Assembly (NCBI GenBank): GCA_900550135.1
Contig: URQO01000057.1
Coordinates: forward strand, 1-12,829
DNA from: an uncultured Eubacterium sp.
GTDB taxonomy: Bacteria; Bacillota; Clostridia; Lachnospirales; Lachnospiraceae
Length of the DNA stretch: 12,829 nucleotides
Reading direction: 5' to 3'
Part shown: piece after piece, positions 1 through 6,846 of the stretch
Layout of the letters: every line of letters begins with the position of its first letter
Position numbering within the stretch: position 1 is the stretch's first letter
Notes under the pieces: model-generated
The model's database searches: none
What the model saw: the letters and a program-made list of their open reading frames with translations, nothing else
What the model was told of the DNA's origin: nothing
Translations under genes and position numbers: made by a program

Positions 1-49
1 GCGACCACCGAGATCTACACTCTTTCCCTACACGACGCTCTTCCGATCT
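1..49 (+). other. Illumina P5/TruSeq adapter contamination
   Basis: These 49 bases match, from memory, the last 49 of the 58 bases of the Illumina universal P5/TruSeq adapter, ending in the diagnostic CTCTTCCGATCT. The run stops exactly at the adapter's terminal T at position 49. It is synthetic library sequence left on the end of an assembled contig, not genomic DNA. Genomic sequence presumably begins at about position 50. Confidence 0.97.
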
Positions 50-82
50 GCTCATGCCCGTTTTTATAAAGGAGGAAAAATA
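50..82 (+). promoter_or_regulatory. truncated leader and ribosome binding site of tig
   Basis: Only about 33 native bases precede tig. They contain AAAGGAGG at 68-75, seven bases before the ATG at 83, a near-ideal Shine-Dalgarno site. The bases GCCCG followed by five T's (56-65) could be the 3' arm and U-tract of a terminator whose 5' arm has been lost to the adapter junction, but this cannot be shown here. The tig promoter is not in the window. Confidence 0.6.
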
Positions 83-1363
83 ATGAGTTTACAGGTAGAA
101 AAGTTAGAAAATAATACAGCAAAACTTACAATTGAAGTATCAGCAGAAGAATTTGATAAGGCTCTTGTAGCTGCATACAACAAAAACAAAAATAAATTTA
201 ATGTACCGGGATTTAGAAAAGGTAAAGTACCTTATGCTATGGTAGAAAAAATGTATGGGGCAGGCGTTTTCTATGAAGAAGCAGCAAACGACTTAATTCC
301 TGAAGCTTATGCAAACGCAGCAGTTGAAAGTGAATTGGAAATCGTTGCACGTCCTGAAATCAACGTAACACAGATTGAAAAAGGAAAGCCATTTGTATTT
401 GAGGCAGAAGTAACACTTAAGCCTGAAATCAAACTTGGTAAGTACAAAGGTGTAAAGGTTGAAGCTATGGATGCTACAGTAACAGATGAAGATGTGGCAG
501 CAGAACTTGACAAAGTTAAAGAACAGAATGCAAGACTTGTAGCAGCAGATGACAAGGCTGTTGAAGATGGTGATCAGACAACAATCGACTTTGAAGGCTT
601 TGTAGATGGTGAAGCTTTTGAAGGTGGAAAGGGAGAAGATTATCCACTTACAATTGGTTCACATTCATTTATTGATACTTTTGAAGAACAGCTTATCGGA
701 AAGAAAGTTGGAGAAGAAGTTGAAGTTAATGTTACATTCCCTGAAGAATATCAGGCAGCAGAACTTGCAGGAAAGCCAGCTATGTTTAAGGTAACAATTA
801 AGGAAATCAAAGTAAAAGAATATCCTGAATTAGATGATGATTTTGCACAGGATGTTTCAGAATTTGATACATTAGATGAATACAAAGAAGACATCAAGAA
901 GAATCTTGAAGACAAAAAGGCTCAGGAAGCTGCACAGGATAAAGAAAGCAAAGTAATTGAAGCTATTGTTAAGGATTCAGAAATGGATATTCCTGAAAAG
1001 ATGATTGAAGCTCAGTGTCAGCAGATGGTTGAAGAATTTGCTCAGAACATTGCAATGCAGGGTATTTCATTTGAGCAGTATATGCAGTTTACAGGAACAA
1101 CAGTTGATCAGTTAACAGAGCAGGTTAAGCCACAGGCTGAAGCAAGAATTGAATCAAGTCTTGTATTAGAAGCTATAGTTAAGGCTGAAAACATTGAAGC
1201 TTCAGATGAAGAATTTGATGAAGAAATTAAAAAGATGGCAGAAAGATATCAGATGGAAGCAGACAAGGTTAATGAATTATTATCTGATGATGATAAGAAG
1301 AACATCAGAGCTGACATCTGCTCAAGAAAGGCAGCTAAGTTGGCTGTTGATGCTGCTAAATAA
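83..1363 (+). CDS. tig: trigger factor, ribosome-associated chaperone / peptidyl-prolyl isomerase
   Basis: Trigger factor binds ribosomal protein L23 at the exit tunnel and shields emerging chains; it also has cis-trans prolyl isomerase activity. The 426-residue length is typical of the family. The ribosome-docking signature GFRKGKVP lies at residues 43-50 in the N-terminal domain (about 1-145). An FKBP-type isomerase domain follows at about 160-245, with FEGFVDGEAFEGG and a GSHSFIDTFEEQLIG segment. The acidic, Gln/Glu-rich helical C-terminal chaperone domain runs from about 250 to the end. The start is supported by AAAGGAGG seven bases upstream. It is followed after 36 bases by clpP, a conserved clostridial neighbourhood linking nascent-chain folding to proteolysis. 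The upstream promoter is missing because the contig ends in adapter sequence. The coding sequence looks complete and intact. Confidence 0.97.
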   Translation: MSLQVEKLENNTAKLTIEVSAEEFDKALVAAYNKNKNKFNVPGFRKGKVPYAMVEKMYGAGVFYEEAANDLIPEAYANAAVESELEIVARPEINVTQIEKGKPFVFEAEVTLKPEIKLGKYKGVKVEAMDATVTDEDVAAELDKVKEQNARLVAADDKAVEDGDQTTIDFEGFVDGEAFEGGKGEDYPLTIGSHSFIDTFEEQLIGKKVGEEVEVNVTFPEEYQAAELAGKPAMFKVTIKEIKVKEYPELDDDFAQDVSEFDTLDEYKEDIKKNLEDKKAQEAAQDKESKVIEAIVKDSEMDIPEKMIEAQCQQMVEEFAQNIAMQGISFEQYMQFTGTTVDQLTEQVKPQAEARIESSLVLEAIVKAENIEASDEEFDEEIKKMAERYQMEADKVNELLSDDDKKNIRADICSRKAAKLAVDAAK

Positions 1364-1399
1364 TTTTTCTGATATTAGCGCATATAAGGAGGTATAGAT

Positions 1400-1981
1400 A
1401 TGGCATTAGTACCTTATGTCATTGAACAGAACTCACGTGGAGAACGTTCATATGATATTTATTCAAGATTATTAAAGGATAGAATTATCTTCCTTGGAGA
1501 AGAAGTAAATGATGCAACAGCAAGTATTATCGTTGCACAGTTATTATTCTTAGAATCAGAAGACCCAAATAAAGACATTCACATGTACATCAATAGTCCG
1601 GGTGGTTCTGTTACAGCAGGAATGGCTATTTATGATACTATGAATTATGTAAAATGTGATGTTTCAACTACCTGTATTGGAATGGCAGCAAGCATGGGAG
1701 CATTTTTGTTGTCAAGTGGAGCAAAGGGAAAAAGATATGCTCTTCCAAATTCAGAGATTATGATTCATCAGCCATTAGGCGGTGCTCAGGGTCAGGCTAC
1801 TGAAATACAAATAGCAGCAGAGCATATTTTAAAAACAAAGAAAAAATTAAACGAAATTTTGGCAGCAAACTCAGGCAAGCCTATTGAGGAAGTTGAAAAA
1901 GATACAGACAGAGACAACTGGTTATCAGCTGACGAAGCTATGGAATATGGTTTAATTGATCAGGTTATAAAAGAAAGATAA
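1400..1981 (+). CDS. clpP: ATP-dependent Clp protease proteolytic subunit
   Basis: ClpP forms a double-heptamer barrel that degrades proteins threaded in by ClpX or other Clp ATPases in the cytoplasm. The 193-residue length is standard. The catalytic triad is visible: Ser98 in GMAASMG, His123 in MIHQPLGG and Asp172 in DTDRDNW. The oxyanion-associated NSPGGSV segment is at residues 65-71. The N-terminus (MALVPYVIEQ) resembles the short propeptide plus axial-loop region of clostridial ClpP. Start choice is supported by AAGGAGG at about 1385-1391, eight bases before the ATG. The gene sits 36 bases after tig and 58 bases before clpX, so the three are likely co-transcribed, with a hairpin in the clpP-clpX gap. 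No CtsR- or CIRCE-like operator was seen immediately upstream. Confidence 0.98.
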   Translation: MALVPYVIEQNSRGERSYDIYSRLLKDRIIFLGEEVNDATASIIVAQLLFLESEDPNKDIHMYINSPGGSVTAGMAIYDTMNYVKCDVSTTCIGMAASMGAFLLSSGAKGKRYALPNSEIMIHQPLGGAQGQATEIQIAAEHILKTKKKLNEILAANSGKPIEEVEKDTDRDNWLSADEAMEYGLIDQVIKER

Positions 1982-1982
1982 T

Positions 1983-2011
1983 ATAAGGCACCGCAATATG
2001 TGGTGCCTTAT
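1983..2011 (+). other. intercistronic hairpin between clpP and clpX
   Basis: A 12-bp stem pairs 1983-1994 with 2000-2011 (ATAAGGCACCGC against GTGGTGCCTTAT, one G-U wobble) around a five-base AATAT loop. It begins two bases after the clpP stop codon. No U-tract follows, so it is not a standard rho-independent terminator. It is better read as an mRNA-stabilising or processing hairpin, or an attenuator, protecting the clpP 3' end before clpX. Confidence 0.7.
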
Positions 2012-2039
2012 GTAGAATATAAGTATATGAGAGGTTATT

Positions 2040-3329
2040 ATGGCAAATAAAAACATAACTGATAACACACCACGCTGCTCTTTTTGTGGCAGAAATGAAG
2101 GACAGGTAAGACGTTTAATTGCAGGTCCTAAGGGTGCGTACATTTGTGATGAATGTGTAGAAATCTGTGCTGGAATAGTGGATGAAGAAATATACAGCAA
2201 AGAAGAAACAACTGTAAAAGAAGAAATAAATTTGCTTAAGCCAAAAGAAATAAGAGAATTTTTAGATGAATATGTTATAGGTCAGGACGATGCAAAAAAG
2301 GTTTTATCTGTGGCCGTTTATAACCATTATAAAAGAGTGCTGGCAAACAAGGATTTGGACGTTGAATTACAGAAGTCAAATATTTTGCTATTAGGTCCAA
2401 CAGGTTCAGGTAAAACATATCTTGCTCAGACATTAGCAAAAATATTAAATGTGCCATTTGCAATTGCAGATGCAACAACTCTTACAGAAGCAGGTTATGT
2501 AGGTGAAGATGTAGAAAATATTTTGCTTAAATTAATACAGGCTGCTGATTATGATATTGAAAGAGCAGAACACGGTATTATTTATATTGATGAAATAGAC
2601 AAAATTACAAAAAAATCTGAAAATGTATCTATTACAAGAGATGTATCAGGTGAAGGTGTTCAGCAGGCATTGCTTAAAATCTTAGAGGGAACAGAAGCAA
2701 GTGTTCCACCACAGGGAGGAAGAAAACACCCACAGCAGGAACTTATTCCAATTGATACAACAAATATTTTATTTATTTGTGGTGGTGCATTTGCAGGTTT
2801 AGATAAAATTATTGAGAGAAGATTAGACAAAAGTTCTATAGGATTTGGCTCAGAACTTTCAGAAAAGACTGAGTTAAAAGAGGATCAGTTATTAAAACAG
2901 GTTATGCCACAGGATCTGACAAAGTTTGGACTTATTCCTGAATTTATAGGACGTGTTCCTGTTACTGTAACTTTGGACTTTTTAGATGAAAAAGCATTGG
3001 AGAGAATATTAACTGAACCAAAGAATGCCTTAGTAAAACAGTACAAGAAGTTGTTTGAGTTAGATGGAGTAGAGCTTAAATTTACAGATGAAGCTGTAAA
3101 TCAGATTGCAAAGCTTGCAGTTGACAGAAAAACAGGTGCAAGAGGTCTTAGATCGATTATAGAAAACACAGTAATGGATCTGATGTATGAAATTCCATCA
3201 GATGAGTCTGTTAAGGAATGTATTATCAATGAAGATGTGGTAAACGGTCTGGCAGATGCAGAGATAATTTACAACTCGGTTATAGCAAAGAAGACTACAA
3301 CCAGGAAAAAGAAAGGACAAACTGCATAA
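2040..3329 (+). CDS. clpX: Clp protease ATP-binding specificity subunit ClpX
   Basis: ClpX is a hexameric AAA+ unfoldase that recognises substrates and translocates them into ClpP. At 429 residues it is standard length. The N-terminal zinc-binding domain has four cysteines (13, 16, 36, 39). Walker A is GPTGSGKT at 119-126, followed by the GYVGED pore loop (152-157), Walker B with Asp184-Glu185, the RKH pore loop at 228-230 and a GLIPEFIGR segment. The IGF loop that docks into ClpP is present at residues 267-269, so this protein should pair with the clpP gene just upstream. A GARGLRS sensor-2 segment is near the C-terminus. A GAGAGG ribosome site lies just before the ATG. The stop TAA is followed in frame by two TAG codons (3330-3335), giving three tandem stops. 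The gap to lon is only 23 bases. Confidence 0.98.
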   Translation: MANKNITDNTPRCSFCGRNEGQVRRLIAGPKGAYICDECVEICAGIVDEEIYSKEETTVKEEINLLKPKEIREFLDEYVIGQDDAKKVLSVAVYNHYKRVLANKDLDVELQKSNILLLGPTGSGKTYLAQTLAKILNVPFAIADATTLTEAGYVGEDVENILLKLIQAADYDIERAEHGIIYIDEIDKITKKSENVSITRDVSGEGVQQALLKILEGTEASVPPQGGRKHPQQELIPIDTTNILFICGGAFAGLDKIIERRLDKSSIGFGSELSEKTELKEDQLLKQVMPQDLTKFGLIPEFIGRVPVTVTLDFLDEKALERILTEPKNALVKQYKKLFELDGVELKFTDEAVNQIAKLAVDRKTGARGLRSIIENTVMDLMYEIPSDESVKECIINEDVVNGLADAEIIYNSVIAKKTTTRKKKGQTA

Positions 3330-3352
3330 TAGTAGTTTGACAAGGAGAAATT

Positions 3353-5668
3353 ATGTCAGAGAAAATAACAACATTTCCGGTTATTCCCTTAAGAGGACTT
3401 ACAATTATTCCGGGAACAACAGTACATTTTGACATTAGTAGAAAATTATCAATAAAAGCAGCCAAAGAAGCAATGGTTTCAAATAAAAAATTGTTTGTTG
3501 TTGCACAAAAAGACCCGGTGGAGGACACGCCGGGTTTTGATGATATATATAAAATAGGAACAATTGTTGAGGTAAAACAATTAAACACACTTCCAGATGA
3601 TATTGTAAGGGTAATGGTAGAATCTGTGGCTAAGGGTGAGATAACATCGTGGTATGTTGAAAACGGTCACTTTGCAGGTGAAGTTGTTGAAATTGAAGAA
3701 GAAATTTCCCAGATATCAGATTATGCAAATGAGGCATACGTAAGAGAACTTAAAGAGTTGGTAACTATTTTCAATAAAAGCACTCATGAACTTACCGTAT
3801 CGGGCATTCAGGCATTGAAAGAAATTGATGATATAGAAGAACTTATGAGTCAGACACTTCTTCGTATAAAAGTGGATTATCGTACAAAGCAAAGATTTTT
3901 GGAACAAAAAAGCAGTGAGGAACGCTTCGGTGTCTTGTCGGCATTTTTAATAAAAGAAAACCAAATTGCAGAAATTAAGGAAGAAATTATAGAAAAGGTA
4001 AAAAATCGTTTGGAAAAAAGTCAGCGTGAGCATATACTTCGTGAGCAAATGGAGATTATCAGAGAAGAGTTGGGCGATGATTTCCAGGGTGAAGTAGACC
4101 AGCTTGAAGAAAAGATAAAAGACTTAAATGCCAATGATTCCGTAAAAGAAAAATTATTAAAAGAATTATCAAGATTTAAATCTTATGCAGGCAATCCGGT
4201 TGAAGGCAATAACATAAGAACATATATTGAAAACATGCTGGAACTTCCATGGAATAATGTTACAAAGGAAAATCCAGATTTGAATAATGCAGAGATGGTT
4301 TTAAACAGAGACCATTATGAGTTAAAAAAAGTAAAAGAGCGTATATTGGAGTTTTTGGCAGTAAGACAGTTGACTATGGCAAAAAATGTTAGTCCTATTA
4401 TATGCTTGGTAGGCCCTCCGGGAACAGGTAAGACAAGTATTGCACATTCTATTGCGGAAGCGCTTAACAAAAAATATGTTAGAATTTCATTAGGTGGTGT
4501 AACAGATGAGTCTGAAATCAGAGGCCATAGAAGAACATATGTAGGTGCAATGCCCGGTAGAATTGTAAAGGCATTAAGAGAAGCAGGTAGTGCCAATCCA
4601 TTGATTTTGTTAGATGAAATAGACAAAATGGGAACAGGCATACATGGAGATCCTGCATCTGCAATGTTGGAAGTTCTTGACTCAGAACAGAACTATAAGT
4701 TTAGAGACAATTATGCGGAGATACCTATTGATTTGTCAAAGGTATTGTTTATTGCAACAGCCAATGATTTAAGTTCTGTGCCGACACCTTTGCTTGATAG
4801 AATGGAAGTTATTCAGGTAGAAGGTTACACTGAAAATGAAAAGTTCCATATTGCAAAGGAACATCTCATTCCAAAAGAATTTGATAAAAACGGAATTAGA
4901 AAAAGCTGGCTGACTATTACTGACGAAGGTATAAACAGCATTGTAGCTTATTATACAAGAGAAGCCGGTGTAAGACAGCTAGATAGAGAAATTGGAAAAA
5001 TATGCAGAAAGGCTGCCAGCCTGATTTTAAAAAATGGCAAGAAGCGTTTGAAAATTACTTCAAGAAATATTGAAAAATATTTAGGAAGAAAACTATATGA
5101 CAAAGACATGGCAAACGAGAAAAATGATGTAGGTATTGTAAGAGGTTTGGCATGGACAGCTGTAGGTGGTACAACATTACAGATTGAAGTAAATACAATG
5201 CCGGGCAAAGGGCAGTTAAAGATTACAGGTCAGCTTGGTGATGTAATGAAAGAATCTGCACAGATTGCACTTACATATGTAAGAAGTATTGCAGAAAGTT
5301 ATGGAGCAAACCGTGACTTCTTTGCAAATCATGACATACATATTCATGTACCGGAAGGGGCTGTGCCAAAGGATGGCCCGTCAGCAGGTATTACCATGGC
5401 AACAGCAATATTATCAGCTGTGTCAGGTATAAAGGTAAACAGCAAGGTGGCAATGACCGGAGAAATAAATCTTCGTGGAAAAGTTATGCCTATTGGAGGT
5501 TTGAAGGAAAAACTTCTTGCTGCAAAAAATGCCGGTATTAAAACTGTAGTTGTTCCAAAGAAAAATGAGCCTTTATTAAGTGAAATTTCTAAGGAGATTA
5601 CAGGTGGCATGAAAATTGTAATGGCAGAAGAAATGTCACAGGTATTAAAAGTGGCATTAGTAAAATAA
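3353..5668 (+). CDS. lon: ATP-dependent endopeptidase Lon (LonA type)
   Basis: Lon degrades misfolded and short-lived regulatory proteins using ATP, combining unfoldase and protease in one chain. The 771-residue length fits LonA. Domains in order are the N-terminal substrate-binding LAN region (about 7-200), a helical linker (about 200-320), the AAA+ module with Walker A GPPGTGKT at 354-361 and Walker B ILLDEIDK around 418-425, and the C-terminal peptidase. The Ser-Lys dyad is intact: Ser677 in PKDGPSAG and Lys720 in GGLKEK, 43 residues apart as in E. coli Lon. There is no transmembrane segment, which separates it from LonB. AAGGAG at 3342-3347 supports the start. It follows clpX by 23 bases and precedes engB by 35 bases, so it is probably in the same transcript. 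Confidence 0.98.
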   Translation: MSEKITTFPVIPLRGLTIIPGTTVHFDISRKLSIKAAKEAMVSNKKLFVVAQKDPVEDTPGFDDIYKIGTIVEVKQLNTLPDDIVRVMVESVAKGEITSWYVENGHFAGEVVEIEEEISQISDYANEAYVRELKELVTIFNKSTHELTVSGIQALKEIDDIEELMSQTLLRIKVDYRTKQRFLEQKSSEERFGVLSAFLIKENQIAEIKEEIIEKVKNRLEKSQREHILREQMEIIREELGDDFQGEVDQLEEKIKDLNANDSVKEKLLKELSRFKSYAGNPVEGNNIRTYIENMLELPWNNVTKENPDLNNAEMVLNRDHYELKKVKERILEFLAVRQLTMAKNVSPIICLVGPPGTGKTSIAHSIAEALNKKYVRISLGGVTDESEIRGHRRTYVGAMPGRIVKALREAGSANPLILLDEIDKMGTGIHGDPASAMLEVLDSEQNYKFRDNYAEIPIDLSKVLFIATANDLSSVPTPLLDRMEVIQVEGYTENEKFHIAKEHLIPKEFDKNGIRKSWLTITDEGINSIVAYYTREAGVRQLDREIGKICRKAASLILKNGKKRLKITSRNIEKYLGRKLYDKDMANEKNDVGIVRGLAWTAVGGTTLQIEVNTMPGKGQLKITGQLGDVMKESAQIALTYVRSIAESYGANRDFFANHDIHIHVPEGAVPKDGPSAGITMATAILSAVSGIKVNSKVAMTGEINLRGKVMPIGGLKEKLLAAKNAGIKTVVVPKKNEPLLSEISKEITGGMKIVMAEEMSQVLKVALVK

Positions 5669-5703
5669 AACATACATTATGATAAGAAAGGGTTAGGGAA
5701 GTA

Positions 5704-6303
5704 ATGATTGTAAAAAATGTAGAATTGGAAACTGTTTGTGGTATTACAAGTAAATTACCGGATAATACAATGCCGGAGATTGCATTTGCAGGTAAGTCAA
5801 ATGTAGGAAAATCTTCATTAATAAATGGACTTGTCAACAGAAAATCCTTGGCAAGAACATCTTCCCAGCCAGGAAAGACACAGACAATCAACTTTTATAA
5901 TGTAAATAGAGAAATGTATTTTGTGGATTTGCCGGGATATGGTTATGCCAGTGTGTCAAAGGAAATTAAGGCAAAATGGGGAAAAATGATTGAAAATTAT
6001 CTTCACACATCACAGATGTTAAAAGCAGTATTTTTGCTTATAGACATAAGACACGATCCGTCTGCCAATGACAAAAATATGTATGAGTGGATTTTGGCAA
6101 ACGGATATGAACCTATTATTGTGGCAACCAAACTAGACAAAATTAAAAGAAGTCAGATACAGAAAAATTTGAAAATGATAAGAGTGGGATTAAATGTTGT
6201 TCCGGGAACAACAATCATTCCTTTTTCAGCTCAGTCAAAGCAGGGGAAAGAGGAGATATTACAGGTGATTGAAGAACTGGCAATGAATCAGGAAGAGGAG
6301 TAA
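5704..6303 (+). CDS. engB: ribosome biogenesis GTP-binding protein YsxC/EngB
   Basis: EngB (YsxC/YihA) is a TRAFAC-class GTPase needed for late large-subunit assembly. At 199 residues it is normal length. GTPase motifs are in order: G1 GKSNVGKS at 30-37, the G2 region TSSQPGKTQTIN at about 52-63, G3 DLPGYG at 75-80, G4 TKLD at 142-145, and a G5-like FSAQS at 164-168. The EngB-specific YGYAS stretch follows G3. The ribosome binding site is weak (AGGG a few bases upstream), suggesting translation dependent on the upstream lon message. Its last codons (GAA GAG GAG) themselves form the ribosome site of the next gene, which starts three bases after this stop. Position after lon matches the usual Firmicute order. 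Confidence 0.97.
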   Translation: MIVKNVELETVCGITSKLPDNTMPEIAFAGKSNVGKSSLINGLVNRKSLARTSSQPGKTQTINFYNVNREMYFVDLPGYGYASVSKEIKAKWGKMIENYLHTSQMLKAVFLLIDIRHDPSANDKNMYEWILANGYEPIIVATKLDKIKRSQIQKNLKMIRVGLNVVPGTTIIPFSAQSKQGKEEILQVIEELAMNQEEE

Positions 6304-6306
6304 ACA

Positions 6307-6831
6307 ATGGCAATAGAAACAGAAGCTTTATATAAGTTAATGATTATGCATATGCTCAATAAAGTAGAATTCCCATTAACCAACACACAGATTGCTCAGT
6401 TTTTTTTGGAAAATGAATATACAAACTATTTTTCGGTTCAAAAAGCTATAAGTGAGTTAATAGAAGATGGTTTTGTTTTTTCAAATGTTAATAGAAACAC
6501 TTCATATTATCACTTGTCTTCTGAGGGAAGGGAAAGTTTAAAATTTTTCGAGAATAAGATACCGAATCAGATAGTAGATGACATTGATATGTTCTTAGTT
6601 GACAATAAGTACGAACTAAGAAATGAAGTAGGTACGGTGTCTGATTATTATAGAGCATCCAATGGCGATTATGTTGTGCATTGTCAGGTAAAGGAAGGTG
6701 ACAGTACATTAATAGAAATAAATGTATCTACACCGGACAAGCATATGGCATCAAAAATGTGTACCAATTGGGAATCAATGAACAACAGTCAGAAAATATT
6801 TCAGTATGTAATAGATAATTTAACAAAATAG
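6307..6831 (+). CDS. DUF4364 family protein (winged-helix-like, function unknown)
   Basis: This 174-residue protein resembles the clostridial DUF4364 family, whose function is not established. The N-terminal part (about 1-75: ALYKLMIMHMLNKVEFPLTNTQIAQFF, then YFSVQKAISELIEDGFV and a YYHLSSEG wing-like strand) has the helix-helix-wing layout of a winged-helix DNA-binding domain similar to PadR or MarR regulators. The C-terminal part alternates beta-like segments and short helices and has no motif I recognise. No signal peptide or membrane segment is present. Translation is probably coupled to engB: the GAGGAG ribosome site lies inside engB's last codons and the ATG is three bases after the engB stop. 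It ends in TAG, directly followed in the same frame by lepA sequence. A regulatory role is inferred from fold only. Confidence 0.85.
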   Translation: MAIETEALYKLMIMHMLNKVEFPLTNTQIAQFFLENEYTNYFSVQKAISELIEDGFVFSNVNRNTSYYHLSSEGRESLKFFENKIPNQIVDDIDMFLVDNKYELRNEVGTVSDYYRASNGDYVVHCQVKEGDSTLIEINVSTPDKHMASKMCTNWESMNNSQKIFQYVIDNLTK

Positions 6832-6833
6832 AT

Positions 6834-6846
6834 GGAGGAAAAAGTG
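6834..6846 (+). promoter_or_regulatory. ribosome binding site that favours a GTG start for lepA
   Basis: GGAGG at 6834-6838 is followed by five A's and then GTG at 6844-6846, which is ideal spacing. The in-frame ATG at 6832-6834 overlaps this site and has no Shine-Dalgarno of its own. The GTG start also gives MAHIDQSKIRNF, closer to the usual LepA N-terminus. Confidence 0.8.

Noticed and set aside
1364..1399. A CtsR or CIRCE heat-shock operator before clpP
   Set aside because: The 36-base gap contains neither the GGTCAAA-type heptad repeats nor TTAGCACTC/GAGTGCTAA; the sequence upstream of tig, where one might lie, is cut off by adapter.
3327..3335. Tandem stops TAA-TAG-TAG after clpX as a readthrough safeguard
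   Set aside because: In AT-rich DNA three consecutive stops can arise by chance, and nothing else at this junction suggests selection for it.
3337..3342. A perfect TTGACA just before lon as a -35 element
   Set aside because: No acceptable -10 hexamer lies 16-18 bases downstream, where the lon start codon and coding sequence already are.
4315..4641. Long minus-strand open frames opposite lon, clpX, tig and degV
   Set aside because: They lie wholly antisense to well-supported genes, lack ribosome sites, and their composition follows from the codon use of the sense gene.
6832..6834. ATG at 6832 as the lepA start
   Set aside because: It overlaps the GGAGG ribosome site and has none of its own; GTG at 6844 has ideal spacing and gives a more usual LepA N-terminus.
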